NCBI RefSeq assembly: GCF_900142025.1
Contig: NZ_FQZM01000003.1
Span: 1-64,000, forward strand
DNA: 64,000 nt
Direction of reading: 5' to 3'
Source: Desulfofundulus thermosubterraneus DSM 16057
Lineage (GTDB): Bacteria > Bacillota > Desulfotomaculia > Desulfotomaculales > Desulfovirgulaceae
Positions 53,766 through 62,250 of this stretch are shown in pieces. Every line of letters begins with the position of its first letter. Positions within the stretch are counted from its first letter, which is position 1. Below the pieces are notes generated by a model, which ran no database searches, was not told the origin of the DNA, and saw only the letters and a program-made list of their open reading frames with translations. The position numbers and the translations under genes are program-made.

Positions 53766-55055
53766 TTATGGCTGGGAAGGGGGCGCCGGTACCTGATTTT
53801 GAGACTCTTCCCCCGGGGTAAAGGGTTGTTCAGTGCCGATTTCCTCAAGGCTCTCCACGAAGGCTTTGACCCGCACCAGGCTCTCCGGCTCTTTCACTAT
53901 CAGCTCATCCAGCTGTTTGTGGACTATCCTGGCTCCTTGAGGTAACTGCTTTTGTACCGCATGCAACGCCCTCTCCCCGGCCAGGCGGCGGGCTTCAGCC
54001 CGGTTCCTGACCAACCGGTAGTTTTCCACTTCATAATATTTGCTGATAACTAGTTCGACGGGTAAATGAAGATTCCTCCATGGAGGAGGCTTTTTCACAC
54101 TGGTCTCGGTTTGATAATGCAAAAAGGGTATTTTCTGGGGACCTGCTAAAATTATTTCCCTGCCTTTTATTTTCATACAAACCCTGGTAACCCGGTGACC
54201 GGTAAAACGTTTCCCCGTTTCTGCGAGGAGGGCTTCGCCGTAACCCTCGTACCATACCCGGGCCCTCACGATACCTGCAGCGTGCACGTATGTGGGCTGG
54301 CGAGGGGCCGGTTGTTCACTATGTGTTTCTGATCCCGGTTGTTCGGGCTTTTGTTCTTCGGAAGGAGGAATAATGCCGGAAATCAATATTTGACCGGGAA
54401 CCACCGTATCCCCTTCCTTCGCCGCCGCGTGGCCGCTAAATACCAGTACCTCTTTGATTACGCCCGCTTTAATAGCTACAATATGGGCGGGAGATTGGTT
54501 TTTCTTCTCGGGAATAGTTTTTTCCACCACTTCAATGGTCACCTTTGTCCCCTTAACGTATACGCCGGCCCAGGAAATGGCGGGCAAATTTGCTTTCAGG
54601 GCTCTCTCCACCGCAGGGCAGTCCAAACGCCATTTGGGCACCCCCCGGTTCAGGCCGGCCGCTGAAGCCACAGATAAGATTTCCTTTCTGGGCACCCTAC
54701 TGTTGCCGGTAACCTCGATAGTCCAGACAAAGGAGCTCAAGAAATACAGTCCAAGAACAAACAGTACGGCGCCAAAAGCCAGTGCCTTGCGCCGGGCCAG
54801 GCGCATCCATAGAAAAGGCAGACCTGCCCGCCGTGTGATATGAAAGCCACAGCGGGTGCGTCGCGCTATATGCCTTAAAGGCCGTACGGCACTCAAGCGC
54901 ACATTGGCCCTCATGGTCTGCTCACCGGGCCGGGCAATATCCCAAAGGAAAATACCCCGGGCGGCAGCCATATTGATAAATTTTTCCGGTGCTTCTCCCC
55001 GGATGGTTATGGTGACATAACCGACGAGGAAATTCATCAATCGAAAAAGAAACAT
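53766..55055 (-). CDS. yqfD: Sporulation protein YqfD
   Basis: 429 residues. The N-terminal 85 residues include NFLVGYVTITIRGEAPEKFINMAAARGIFLWDI. A TM helix (ALAFGAVLFVLGLYFLSSFVW) follows at about 95-115 with the IEVTGNSRVPRKEIL segment after it. The C-terminal tail past 380 is long, proline/glutamine-rich and probably disordered. The family is required for efficient sporulation. AAGGAGG lies seven bases before the ATG. Confidence 0.93.
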   Translation of the reverse strand: MFLFRLMNFLVGYVTITIRGEAPEKFINMAAARGIFLWDIARPGEQTMRANVRLSAVRPLRHIARRTRCGFHITRRAGLPFLWMRLARRKALAFGAVLFVLGLYFLSSFVWTIEVTGNSRVPRKEILSVASAAGLNRGVPKWRLDCPAVERALKANLPAISWAGVYVKGTKVTIEVVEKTIPEKKNQSPAHIVAIKAGVIKEVLVFSGHAAAKEGDTVVPGQILISGIIPPSEEQKPEQPGSETHSEQPAPRQPTYVHAAGIVRARVWYEGYGEALLAETGKRFTGHRVTRVCMKIKGREIILAGPQKIPFLHYQTETSVKKPPPWRNLHLPVELVISKYYEVENYRLVRNRAEARRLAGERALHAVQKQLPQGARIVHKQLDELIVKEPESLVRVKAFVESLEEIGTEQPFTPGEESQNQVPAPPSQP

Positions 55056-55111
55056 GGCTTGGCCTCCTTATTTTCCTGGGCCATGGGCACGATTTTTACA
55101 CTGGCCTGTTC

Positions 55112-55381
55112 CTATTTGAACGTAATGGTCTTAATCATTCCTTCCACGCAAATCTCATCGGGGAGAATATTGCGCAGGATCAATTTCTCTCCGGTAATTT
55201 CCAGCTCCCCCTCTTCAATACCAACGCGCACAATTTGAGGGGTATACTCTAAAATGCCACGGTGGTTTTCAATGAAGGCCTGCAGATTTCCCATGAGCAC
55301 GACACGGGGAAGGTTCAGCATTACATCGTTAGGAATCTCCAGAAATTCCGATAACCGTTTTTTCCATTCCCGCCAGGTCAT
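55112..55381 (-). CDS. yqfC: Sporulation protein YqfC
   Basis: About 89 residues from the ATG at 55381, preceded by AAGGAGGGGTTGGAAG; the frame is open to 55426 but without such a site. The YabP/YqfC beta fold is recognisable: MLNLPRVVLMGNLQAFIENHRGILEYT and VRVGIEEGELEITGEKLIL. It heads the yqfC-yqfD-phoH-pgpH-ybeY-dgkA-cdd-era run, which is probably expressed early in the mother cell in part. Confidence 0.92.
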   Translation of the reverse strand: MTWREWKKRLSEFLEIPNDVMLNLPRVVLMGNLQAFIENHRGILEYTPQIVRVGIEEGELEITGEKLILRNILPDEICVEGMIKTITFK

Positions 55382-55620
55382 CTTCCAACCCCTCCTTGCC
55401 AAAATATATGCGCCCGCCACGGACAAGATTACTTAAGGGCTGAAAAGCCCCGGCGGGCAGGTTACAGGTTATAAAGATCTTCTCTGCATCGAAACCTGGC
55501 CATAAAATCTTATTATCGGGCAAATAAAGGAACCTATCTATTAAAGAACGAAAAAAAGATATGCTATCTTGTAAGAAAAGCCGGGGACAAGGAAACTGCA
55601 AAAGTTAGGGGTGAGTAAAT

Positions 55621-56661
55621 ATGGCTGAAAAAATTCGCCTGACCACCCTGGCCAAAGCTGCCGGGTGAGCGGCCAAGGTGGGACCGGCCACCCTGTCGCA
55701 GGTGCTGCGGCAGATGCCACGCCTTGAAGACCCTCACTTGCTGGTAGGGCTGGAAAAGGCCGACGATGCAGCGGTATACCAGCTAACGGAAGATATGGCC
55801 ATCATTGAAACGGTGGATTTTTTTACCCCGGTGGTGGATGATCCCTACCTTTTTGGCCAGGTAGCCGCAGCCAACGCCCTGAGCGACATTTACGCCATGG
55901 GCGGGCGGCCCCTTTTAGCTCTGAATATTGCCTGTTTCCCCACCTGCCTGCCTCCGGAGATCCTGGCTGAGATTCTCAAAGGGGGGGCGGATAAGGTAAA
56001 GGAAGCCGGAGCCATCATCGCCGGAGGACACACGGTCCAGGACGAGGAACCCAAGTACGGGCTGGCCGTCACCGGTTTAGTGCATCCCCAAAGGGTATTG
56101 ACCAATGCCGGCGCATTGCCTCAAGATGTCCTGATCCTGACCAAGCCCCTGGGTACGGGCATCATTGCCACGGCCGTCAAAGCGGAGCTGGCTCCTCCGG
56201 AAGCCCGGGAAGCCGCCCTGGCCAGCATGATTGCCTTAAACAGGGAGGCAGCCTCGGCCATGCTTTCCGTGGGGGCACATGCCTGTACCGATATCACAGG
56301 GTTCGGGTTGCTGGGGCATGCTGCGGAAATGGCCGAAGCCAGCGGGGTAAGCATGGTTTTTGAATATGGCCGTCTGCCCCTTTTGCCTGAAACAGTGAAA
56401 CTGGCCTCCATGGGCCTGATTCCCGGCGGGGCCTATCACAACCGGGATCACCTTGGTGAAGCGGTTACATTTGCCAAAAGCCTCACCCCCGCCCAGCAGA
56501 TGGTCGTGTTTGATCCCCAAACCTCCGGGGGACTGCTCATTGCCACTCCGCCGGAGCGGGCGGACCGCCTCCTGCAAAAGCTTCACGCCAACGGGGTGAC
56601 GGCGGCCCGGGCCATCGGCCGGGTGGTGGAAAGGCAGAGCTGGCTAATCCGGGTGGAATAA
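55621..56661 (+). CDS. selD: Selenide, water dikinase (SelD), selenocysteine-containing
   Basis: The true gene begins at ATG 55621 with GGGGTGAGTAA upstream and reads through an in-frame TGA at codon 16 (55666-55668): TTLAKAAG-U-AAKVGP. This is exactly where SelD carries its catalytic Cys or Sec. A GC-rich hairpin right after the TGA (GGCC...GGUGGGACCGGCC) can serve as a bacterial SECIS. The remainder (346 codons) is a full AIR-synthase-like SelD: DDAAVYQL, TVDFFTPVVDDPYLFGQVAAANALSD, GGHTVQDEEPKYGLAVTG, DITGFGLLGHA, FDPQTSGGLLIA. A simple ORF call would start late at about 55678. Confidence 0.95.
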
Positions 56662-56680
56662 TAAACAAGAGGTGAATGTT

Positions 56681-57298
56681 ATGGTGAAAAAAGAAGTGGA
56701 CTGCCGGGGGCTGGCTTGCCCCCAGCCGGTAATCAACACCAAGAAGGCGCTGGAGGAAATCGCCGCCGGTCAAGTAATCGTCACCGTAGACAACCCGGTG
56801 GCCCGGGAAAACGTAACCATGTTTGCTAGAAACGCCGGCTATCCCGTACAGGTTGCCGAAAAAGAAGGTAACTTTGTGATCACCATAACCAAAGGGGAAG
56901 CGCCGGAAAAAGCCCCGGACAACGCCGTAAAACCTGTAGCACAAAGTACCGGGGAAGCCCGCCCCCTGATCTATTTCTTCACTTCCAACCTGCTGGGGCA
57001 GGGTGCTCCCGAACTGGGGATGACGCTGTTGAAAAGTTTATGCGCCACCCTGGCCGAAACCGACCCGCCCCCGGATAAGCTCATCTTTTTAAATACGGGG
57101 GTATTCCTGACCTGCACCAACTCCCCGGTCCTGCAACATTTAAAAAAGATGGCCGAAAGGGGCACGGACATCATCTCCTGCGGCACCTGCCTGGAGTACT
57201 ACCGGATAAAAGACAGCCTCCAGGTGGGCCGGATAAGCAACATGTACGAGATTAACGAGGCCCTGCGCGGCCCCGGAAAGGTGATCACCGTACCGTAA
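56681..57298 (+). CDS. yedF: YedF-type selenium metabolism protein (TusA plus DsrE-like domain)
   Basis: About 205 residues from the ATG at 56681 (AGAGGTG seven bases upstream; a GTG at 56672 overlaps that site). The N-terminal TusA domain has VDCRGLACPQPVINTKKALEE with the active cysteine. The C-terminal domain has YFFTSNLLGQGAPELGMTLLKSL, LIFLNTGVFLTCTNS and DIISCGTCLEYY. YedF commonly accompanies selD in selenium-using anaerobes and is thought to handle selenide or persulfide. It follows selD by 19 nt. Confidence 0.92.
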   Translation: MVKKEVDCRGLACPQPVINTKKALEEIAAGQVIVTVDNPVARENVTMFARNAGYPVQVAEKEGNFVITITKGEAPEKAPDNAVKPVAQSTGEARPLIYFFTSNLLGQGAPELGMTLLKSLCATLAETDPPPDKLIFLNTGVFLTCTNSPVLQHLKKMAERGTDIISCGTCLEYYRIKDSLQVGRISNMYEINEALRGPGKVITVP

Positions 57299-57338
57299 GC
57301 GGCCGCCATATGGCAGATATTCAGTAAAGGCCGTGTGA

Positions 57339-57741
57339 CGTTTTCAGCACCACCAACGGAAGATGAAAACGGCTGCCGTTTTGCACGAAGCGAACGACCT
57401 TGACCCAGCACTCAACAGACTCGAAAGTGATTGTGTTTAGTCGGTCATCATTCGAAGCCTGTTGAGTGCTGGGCAAACTTAGCGAGACCGAGGGTGGAGG
57501 CGGGGCCGAGGGCATGGATGACGAAAATGGAGGTTAGAGCTTCAAACGTCCAAATTGGCCGGGAACCCCGCCGGAGCCCGAGGTCGAGCGCTAGTTTGCC
57601 CAGCACTCACTGCAACCAGAGTTCTCTGATGGTATGATGCTAACTAGAGACTTTTTAAATGCCTGCGAAGGTCCTACACCCGATGGGTGAGTGCTGGGGA
57701 ACAGAGCGAACGCGTGCAAAACGGCAGGCGTGTATATTTTT
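57339..57741 (+). ncRNA. Candidate large structured RNA of unknown class
   Basis: About 400 non-coding bases between yedF and csoR that fold into nested long helices. P1: 57369-57387 with 57713-57731 (18 pairs, one G-G mismatch). P2: 57404-57418 with 57459-57473 (15 perfect pairs). P3: 57472-57484 with 57589-57600 (one bulged U), extended inward by GACC/GGTC, GGG/CCC with GA/GA between, and GGCGGGG/CCCCGCC (57499-57505 with 57566-57572). P4: 57599-57609 with 57688-57698. The P2 and P4 arms share CCCAGCACTCA, and GCGAACG follows or precedes P1 on both sides. A preceding hairpin (57339-57346 with 57364-57371) overlaps P1. P1 is followed by TGTATATTTTT, terminator-like. No ORF of quality is present. 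Confidence 0.75.
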
Positions 57742-57792
57742 CAGATCAGAGTTACCTACTGAATCTTGATACGAACACGAACAAAACTCTTC

Positions 57793-57848
57793 TTGACACC
57801 AGCAATTGCCTCTTGATATATTCTTTATAGGATACCCCAGTAGGGTAG
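57793..57848 (+). promoter_or_regulatory. csoR promoter with CsoR operator
   Basis: TTGACA at 57793-57798 and TATATT at 57817-57822 are spaced 18 bases. Just downstream, TACCC-CAGTA-GGGTA (57833-57847) is a pseudo-palindrome that fits CsoR operators and recurs before copA. Cu(I)-free CsoR bound here would block initiation. Confidence 0.75.
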
Positions 57849-57860
57849 GATGGTGAGTGA

Positions 57861-58139
57861 TTGGGATTGTCCTATGTGGAAAGAAACAAAGAAGACCTCT
57901 TAAACCGCCTCAAAAAAATTGAGGGGCAGATTCGCGGCATTCAAAAGATGCTCGAGGAAGACCGCTACTGCGTGGATATCCTCCTGCAGATCAGTGCCAC
58001 CCGGGCGGCACTGCAAAAGGTGGCCCTCTCCCTTTTGCGGAGTCACACCCGGGGTTGCGTGGCCCGGGCCATCCGCGAGGACCGGGGTGACGAGGCCATC
58101 GATGAGCTCATGCAGGTACTGGATCAGTTCACCAGATAA
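57861..58139 (+). CDS. csoR: Copper-sensing repressor CsoR
   Basis: 92 residues. The Cu(I) ligands are Cys in EEDRYCVDILLQI, His in LLRSHTRGC and Cys in the same block (the C-H-C triad). The N-terminus KEDLLNRLKKIEGQIRGIQKMLEED is typical. Start may be TTG 57861 or TTG 57867 (GGTGA upstream). It binds as a tetramer and releases DNA on Cu(I). An operator overlaps its own promoter and another sits before copA. Confidence 0.94.
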   Translation: MGLSYVERNKEDLLNRLKKIEGQIRGIQKMLEEDRYCVDILLQISATRAALQKVALSLLRSHTRGCVARAIREDRGDEAIDELMQVLDQFTR

Positions 58140-58178
58140 CCGGCGTCCAGCGCCGGGCAGGAAAGGAGGTCGACCCGC

Positions 58179-58235
58179 GTGTTGAGAAAGCGTTACATGC
58201 TGCGTCCCGTAGCCCACTGTAAAGGCGGCTGCTGA
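58179..58235 (+). CDS. 18-residue Cys-rich small ORF between csoR and copA
   Basis: AAAGGAGGT sits eight bases before a GTG at 58179, the best ribosome binding site of the copper region. The frame is short: MLRKRYMLRPVAHCKGGC then TGA. The terminal His-Cys-x-x-x-Cys could bind Cu(I), and the basic N-terminus is unusual. A hairpin (CCGGCG/CGCCGG, 58140-58156) lies between csoR and this ORF, and a terminator follows. Translation is unproven. Confidence 0.45.
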   Translation: MLRKRYMLRPVAHCKGGC

Positions 58236-58273
58236 ATACAGTCCCGGGCAAGACGGTAAACTGCCCGCGTAAA

Positions 58274-58303
58274 AGCCCGCAGGGAAAAAACTGCGGGTTT
58301 CTT
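58274..58303 (+). terminator. Terminator after csoR / small ORF
   Basis: GCCCGCAG at 58275-58282 pairs with CTGCGGG at 58291-58297, followed by TTTCTTAATTT. It separates csoR from copA, so copA needs its own promoter. Confidence 0.8.
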
Positions 58304-58347
58304 AATTTAAAAGTGAGGGCGCGGGACATTCTAAAGAAAAATAAATA

Positions 58348-58400
58348 TTGACTTATTCCAAAGGACAGGGTTAAGATTAAGTAAATACCCTACAGGGGTA
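58348..58400 (+). promoter_or_regulatory. copA promoter with second CsoR operator
   Basis: TTGACT at 58348-58353 and TAAGAT at 58372-58377 (18-base spacer) precede TACCC-TACAG-GGGTA at 58386-58400. The operator has the same half-sites and the same 5-base spacing as the csoR operator. Confidence 0.75.
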
Positions 58401-58451
58401 TAGTAGAAGAAAACGGTCGAGGCTGCCGGTACCGGTGAAGGAGGAAAAAAT

Positions 58452-61010
58452 ATGAAACAAGCCAGCATCCCCGTAGAAGGCATGACCTGCGCCGCCTGCG
58501 TGGCCCGGGTGGAACGGGCTTTAAAAAACACACCCGGGGTAACTGGCGCCGTGGTCAACCTGGTCACCGGAAAGGCCAGTGTAGAATACGACCCGGAAAA
58601 GGTATCCGTGGAACAACTGGTCAAGACCATCCGGGAACTGGGCTACCAGGTGCCCACCGGGGAAATACACCTGACGGTAAGGGGCATGAGTTGCGCGGCC
58701 TGTGTGGCCCGGGTGGAACGGGCGGTTTCCGGGCTGCCCGGGGTGTTAAATGTAACCGTTAGCCTTCCCGCGGAAGCCGCCCGGGTAACCTTTTATCCGG
58801 GAACGGTAACACCCGTCCGGATTAAGGAAGCAATCGCCGGTTTGGGCTACGAGGTGGCTGAGAAGGCCACGGGCCGGGAGGCCCTGGACCGGGAGAAGCA
58901 GGCCCGCCGGCAGGAAATACGCCGCCAGGCCCGGAACATGTGGATTGCCTGGCCCCTATCCCTCCTGGTCATGCTGGGCATGTTCCGGGACGTGTGGATT
59001 CTCCCCCGTTTTGTACCCGAGTTTATAGGCAATACCCTCTTTTTGTGGGCGCTGACCACCCCGGTGGTCTTTATCGCCGGCTGGCAGTTCTTCGTGCACA
59101 GCTTCAACGGCTTAAAGAAAGGCGCCACCGATATGAACCTTCTCTATGCCACGGGAATAGGAGCCGCATACATCATTGCCACCATCAACACCCTCTGGCC
59201 CGGGGCCGGCTTTGGGGGTAAAGGGGCCACCTTTTTTGAGTCGGCCGCCCTGTTAACCGCCTTTATCGTCCTGGGCCGCTACCTGGAAGCCCTCACCCGG
59301 GGGCGCGTCTCCGAAGCTATCCGGAAGCTGCTCAACCTGCAGCCCAAAACCGCCCGGGTGATCCGGGAAGGCCGGGAGATGGAAATTGCCGCCCTTGAGG
59401 TGGTGCCCGGTGATGTGGTGGTGGTGCGTCCCGGGGAAAGCATCCCGGTGGACGGAAGGGTAATTGAAGGGCATTCGGCGGTGGACGAGTCCATGATCAC
59501 CGGGGAAAGTATCCCGGTGGAGAAAAAGCCGGGTGACGAAGTAATCGGAGCCACCATCAACAAAACAGGGACCTTTAAATTTGAGGCCACCAGGGTGGGG
59601 CGGGACACGGCCCTGGCCCGGATCATCCGCCTGGTGGAAGACGCCCAGGCCACCAAGGCACCTGTACAAAGGCTGGCCGATCTGGTGGCCGGGCACTTCA
59701 TTGCAGGAGTCCATGTGCTGGCACTGGTCGTTTTCCTCTTCTGGTTTTTCTACGGTTACCACGCCTTTTTCCGGCCGGACAGCCACTTTATCCTGTCACC
59801 TTACAGCCTGGCCGAGGTGGGGGTTTTCGGTTTTGCCCTGCTTTTGAGCGTAACCACCCTGGTTATCTCCTGCCCCTGCGCCCTGGGACTGGCCACCCCC
59901 AGCGCCATGATGGCCGGGACGGGAAAGGGAGCGGAAAACGGCATTCTTTTCAAAGGAGCCGATGCCGTGGAAGCCACCGCCGCCCTGCAGGCGGTGCTGT
60001 TTGATAAAACGGGCACCATTACCCGGGGCGAACCCTCCCTCACCGACGTTATTCCCGCTCCGGGCTTCACGCGGGAGGAACTACTCAGTCTGGCCGCTGC
60101 GGCGGAGAAGAACTCGGAGCACCCCCTGGGTGAAGCCATTGTCCGGGGAGCGGAAAAGGCCGGCGTAGCCGTAAAAGAAGCGGAGGAATTCGAGGCCGTC
60201 CCCGGCCACGGCATCAAGGCCCGCTACCAGGGCCGCACGATACTGCTGGGCAACCGCCGGCTAATGGAAAGGGAAGGAGTGGCCTTTGAAACCCTGCTGC
60301 CCTCTGTGAAATCCCTGGAGCAGGATGGGAAAACCGCCATGCTCCTGGCGGTGGACGGGCAAGCAACCGGGGTAATTGCAGTGGCCGATACGATAAAAGA
60401 GCATGTGCCCCAGGCCATTGCCCGGTTGAAAAAAATGGGCCTGCAGGTGATCATGATCACGGGGGACAACCGCCGCACCGCCGAAGCCATCGCTCGCCAG
60501 GCGGGTATTGAAAAAGTTCTGGCGGACGTGCTGCCCCAGGATAAGGCCGAAGAGGTGCGCAAGCTGCAGGCCCGCGGCCTGCGAGTAGCCATGGTGGGAG
60601 ACGGTATCAACGACGCCCCGGCCCTGGCGGCCGCCGACGTGGGTATGGCCATTGGAACCGGTACGGATATCGCCAAGGAGACGGGCGAGGTAATCCTGAT
60701 CAAGGCAGACCTGCGGGACGTGGTTTCGGCCATTGAAATAGCCCGGGCGACAATGCGCAAAGTGCGGCAAAACCTGGGCTGGGCCTTTATCTACAACAGT
60801 CTGGGCATTCCTATTGCCGCCGGCCTTCTCTATCCATCTACCGGGCTGATTGTAAGCCCGGAGCTGGCCGCCTTCTTCATGGCCATGAGCTCGGTCTCGG
60901 TAACCCTGAACACCCTGCTCTTAAAACGTTTTATTCCCTCCATGAAGAAGGAACAACAGGAGCCCCGGGGAGAGGCAGGACAACCATTACCCAGCCCGGC
61001 GTTGCGGTAA
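58452..61010 (+). CDS. copA: Copper-exporting P1B-type ATPase (CopA)
   Basis: 852 residues. There are two N-terminal HMA domains, each with a [12 protein letters not shown] Cu(I) motif (about 10-22 and 76-90). Eight TM helices include the CPC motif in [14 protein letters not shown]. The A domain contains [14 protein letters not shown], and the P/N domain contains [20 protein letters not shown] and [23 protein letters not shown] precedes the ATG. It exports Cu(I) and is under CsoR control. Confidence 0.97.
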   Translation: MKQASIPVEGMTCAACVARVERALKNTPGVTGAVVNLVTGKASVEYDPEKVSVEQLVKTIRELGYQVPTGEIHLTVRGMSCAACVARVERAVSGLPGVLNVTVSLPAEAARVTFYPGTVTPVRIKEAIAGLGYEVAEKATGREALDREKQARRQEIRRQARNMWIAWPLSLLVMLGMFRDVWILPRFVPEFIGNTLFLWALTTPVVFIAGWQFFVHSFNGLKKGATDMNLLYATGIGAAYIIATINTLWPGAGFGGKGATFFESAALLTAFIVLGRYLEALTRGRVSEAIRKLLNLQPKTARVIREGREMEIAALEVVPGDVVVVRPGESIPVDGRVIEGHSAVDESMITGESIPVEKKPGDEVIGATINKTGTFKFEATRVGRDTALARIIRLVEDAQATKAPVQRLADLVAGHFIAGVHVLALVVFLFWFFYGYHAFFRPDSHFILSPYSLAEVGVFGFALLLSVTTLVISCPCALGLATPSAMMAGTGKGAENGILFKGADAVEATAALQAVLFDKTGTITRGEPSLTDVIPAPGFTREELLSLAAAAEKNSEHPLGEAIVRGAEKAGVAVKEAEEFEAVPGHGIKARYQGRTILLGNRRLMEREGVAFETLLPSVKSLEQDGKTAMLLAVDGQATGVIAVADTIKEHVPQAIARLKKMGLQVIMITGDNRRTAEAIARQAGIEKVLADVLPQDKAEEVRKLQARGLRVAMVGDGINDAPALAAADVGMAIGTGTDIAKETGEVILIKADLRDVVSAIEIARATMRKVRQNLGWAFIYNSLGIPIAAGLLYPSTGLIVSPELAAFFMAMSSVSVTLNTLLLKRFIPSMKKEQQEPRGEAGQPLPSPALR

Positions 61011-61072
61011 CAGCAAAAACGGGAGATTCAAATCAACACTCGCCACCAGGAACCGGAAAGGAGCCGAGATAC

Positions 61073-61276
61073 ATGAATAATCCCGCTCGCGCGAGCGTCT
61101 TGATCTACACGGGCATCTCCCTGGCCGCCGCCTTTCTCTTTCTTCTATCCACCTATGCCACGGGGATTTCCTACCCGGCCGTGGCCCGCATCGGGGGCGC
61201 CGTGTGGGTCTTTATTCTGAGCATGATCATCACCATGCCCGTTGTCATTTCGTACGTGAACAAAAGGCACATTTGA
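61073..61276 (+). CDS. Small membrane protein, two TM segments
   Basis: 67 residues: SVLIYTGISLAAAFLFLLSTY and GGAVWVFILSMIITMPVVISY are two TM helices with a short loop. AAAGGAGCCGAG precedes the ATG by the right distance. I do not recognise the family. It follows copA by 62 nt and may be cotranscribed; a copper link is possible but unsupported. Confidence 0.7.
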   Translation: MNNPARASVLIYTGISLAAAFLFLLSTYATGISYPAVARIGGAVWVFILSMIITMPVVISYVNKRHI

Positions 61277-61292
61277 ACGGAGGAATCCAGCC

Positions 61293-62051
61293 ATAAAGCC
61301 GGCCGTCAGCGCAAGCACAGCAAAAAAGCACATAAAAGCAGCATCAATTAACCGCGTATGGGAAATCGACCTTTTCCGGGGAGTGGCCCTCCTGTTAATG
61401 GTGACCTTTCACTTACTTTATGACCTGGCAGAGTTTTACCATCTTCCCCTGGATTACCAGAAGGGCCTGATTTATTACACGGGTAAGATGGCGGCCACTC
61501 TCTTCATCCTCATTGCAGGCATAAGCTCTTTCTTCAGCTCCAATAACCTGCGGCGGGGGATAAAAATCCTCCTATGGGGGTTCATCATTTATATCGTTAC
61601 GGGGGTGGCGCTCCCCGGAAGCAACATCATCTTCGGCATCCTGCAATTCCTGGGGACAAGCATGATCCTGGCCCGCATTTTCATGGGACTACCTTCACCT
61701 GTTCTAATGGTCATGGGCGCCCTTCTCCTGCTGGCCGGACGCTATACCGGCACCCTTACTTGGCCCCACAACTGGCTGGCCTGGCTGGGCTTGGTGAGGG
61801 ACGGCTTCTTTTCCGTGGACTATTACCCCCTTCTCCCCTGGTTTGGGGTGTTCCTGTGGGGCATGGCCCTGGGGCGAATGTTTTACCCCTCTAAACGAAG
61901 CCTTTTTCCCCATTCTCCCCTGCCCTTCCACCCGCTGGGCCGGTCATTGCTATTCCTGGGCCGGCATTCGCTGACCATCTACCTGGTACACCAGCCTGTA
62001 ATTTTATTACTCCTGTACCTGTTTTTTTCTGGCTGTAAAATAGTAAAGTGA
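61293..62051 (+). CDS. DUF1624/heparan-alpha-glucosaminide N-acetyltransferase-like membrane protein
   Basis: About 252 residues. The conserved N-terminal motif RVWEIDLFRGVALLLMVTFHLLYDL lies ahead of the first canonical in-frame start (GTG 61383), which would delete it. CGGAGG sits nine bases before an in-frame ATA at 61293, giving MKPAVSASTAKKHIKAASI then the motif. No ATG, GTG or TTG occurs between. So initiation at AUA is likely. The protein has about six TM segments including MAATLFILIAGISSFFSS and GRHSLTIYLVHQPVILLLLYL. The family acylates or acetylates sugars; the substrate is unknown. Confidence 0.8.
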   Translation: MKPAVSASTAKKHIKAASINRVWEIDLFRGVALLLMVTFHLLYDLAEFYHLPLDYQKGLIYYTGKMAATLFILIAGISSFFSSNNLRRGIKILLWGFIIYIVTGVALPGSNIIFGILQFLGTSMILARIFMGLPSPVLMVMGALLLLAGRYTGTLTWPHNWLAWLGLVRDGFFSVDYYPLLPWFGVFLWGMALGRMFYPSKRSLFPHSPLPFHPLGRSLLFLGRHSLTIYLVHQPVILLLLYLFFSGCKIVK

Positions 62052-62079
62052 TCCTGTTTCCGTATCAAGTAGTTTCTTA

Positions 62080-62109
62080 TTGACACCTTCTGGCTAAACA
62101 TGCTAATAT
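62080..62109 (+). promoter_or_regulatory. Promoter of the fluoride riboswitch transcript
   Basis: TTGACA at 62080-62085 and TAATAT at 62104-62109 are separated by 18 bases. They end about 20 bases before the aptamer. Confidence 0.65.
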
Positions 62110-62129
62110 ACTTCCGTCAGATATATCCC

Positions 62130-62216
62130 ACCAGGCGATGGAGCTCGCCTTAAATTGCCTTTTCCAGGCTAATAGCTCCTACCAGAATCCCGCAGGGTTT
62201 CCGGTAGGAGCTTTTA
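62130..62216 (+). promoter_or_regulatory. Fluoride riboswitch (crcB motif) with terminator
   Basis: The aptamer shows the core GGCGATGGAGCTCGCC (62134-62149), TTAAATTGCC, GGCTAATAGCTCCTACC. The 3' part AGCTCCTACC (62174-62183) pairs with GGTAGGAGCT (62203-62212), followed by TTTTA, giving a terminator that competes with the aptamer pseudoknot. Fluoride should raise expression of the downstream antiporter. Confidence 0.9.
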
Positions 62217-62250
62217 TAATGCAACTTAGCGAGAAAGGGAGGTATTTTCT

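Noticed and set aside
57431-57637. Short ORFs within the structured RNA region
   Set aside because: They carry no ribosome binding site or domain, and long perfect helices explain the sequence better.
57373-57727. MITE with 15-bp terminal inverted repeats
   Set aside because: No target-site duplication is visible, the GCGAACG motifs next to the ends are direct rather than inverted, and the interior forms a full set of nested helices. Not completely excluded.
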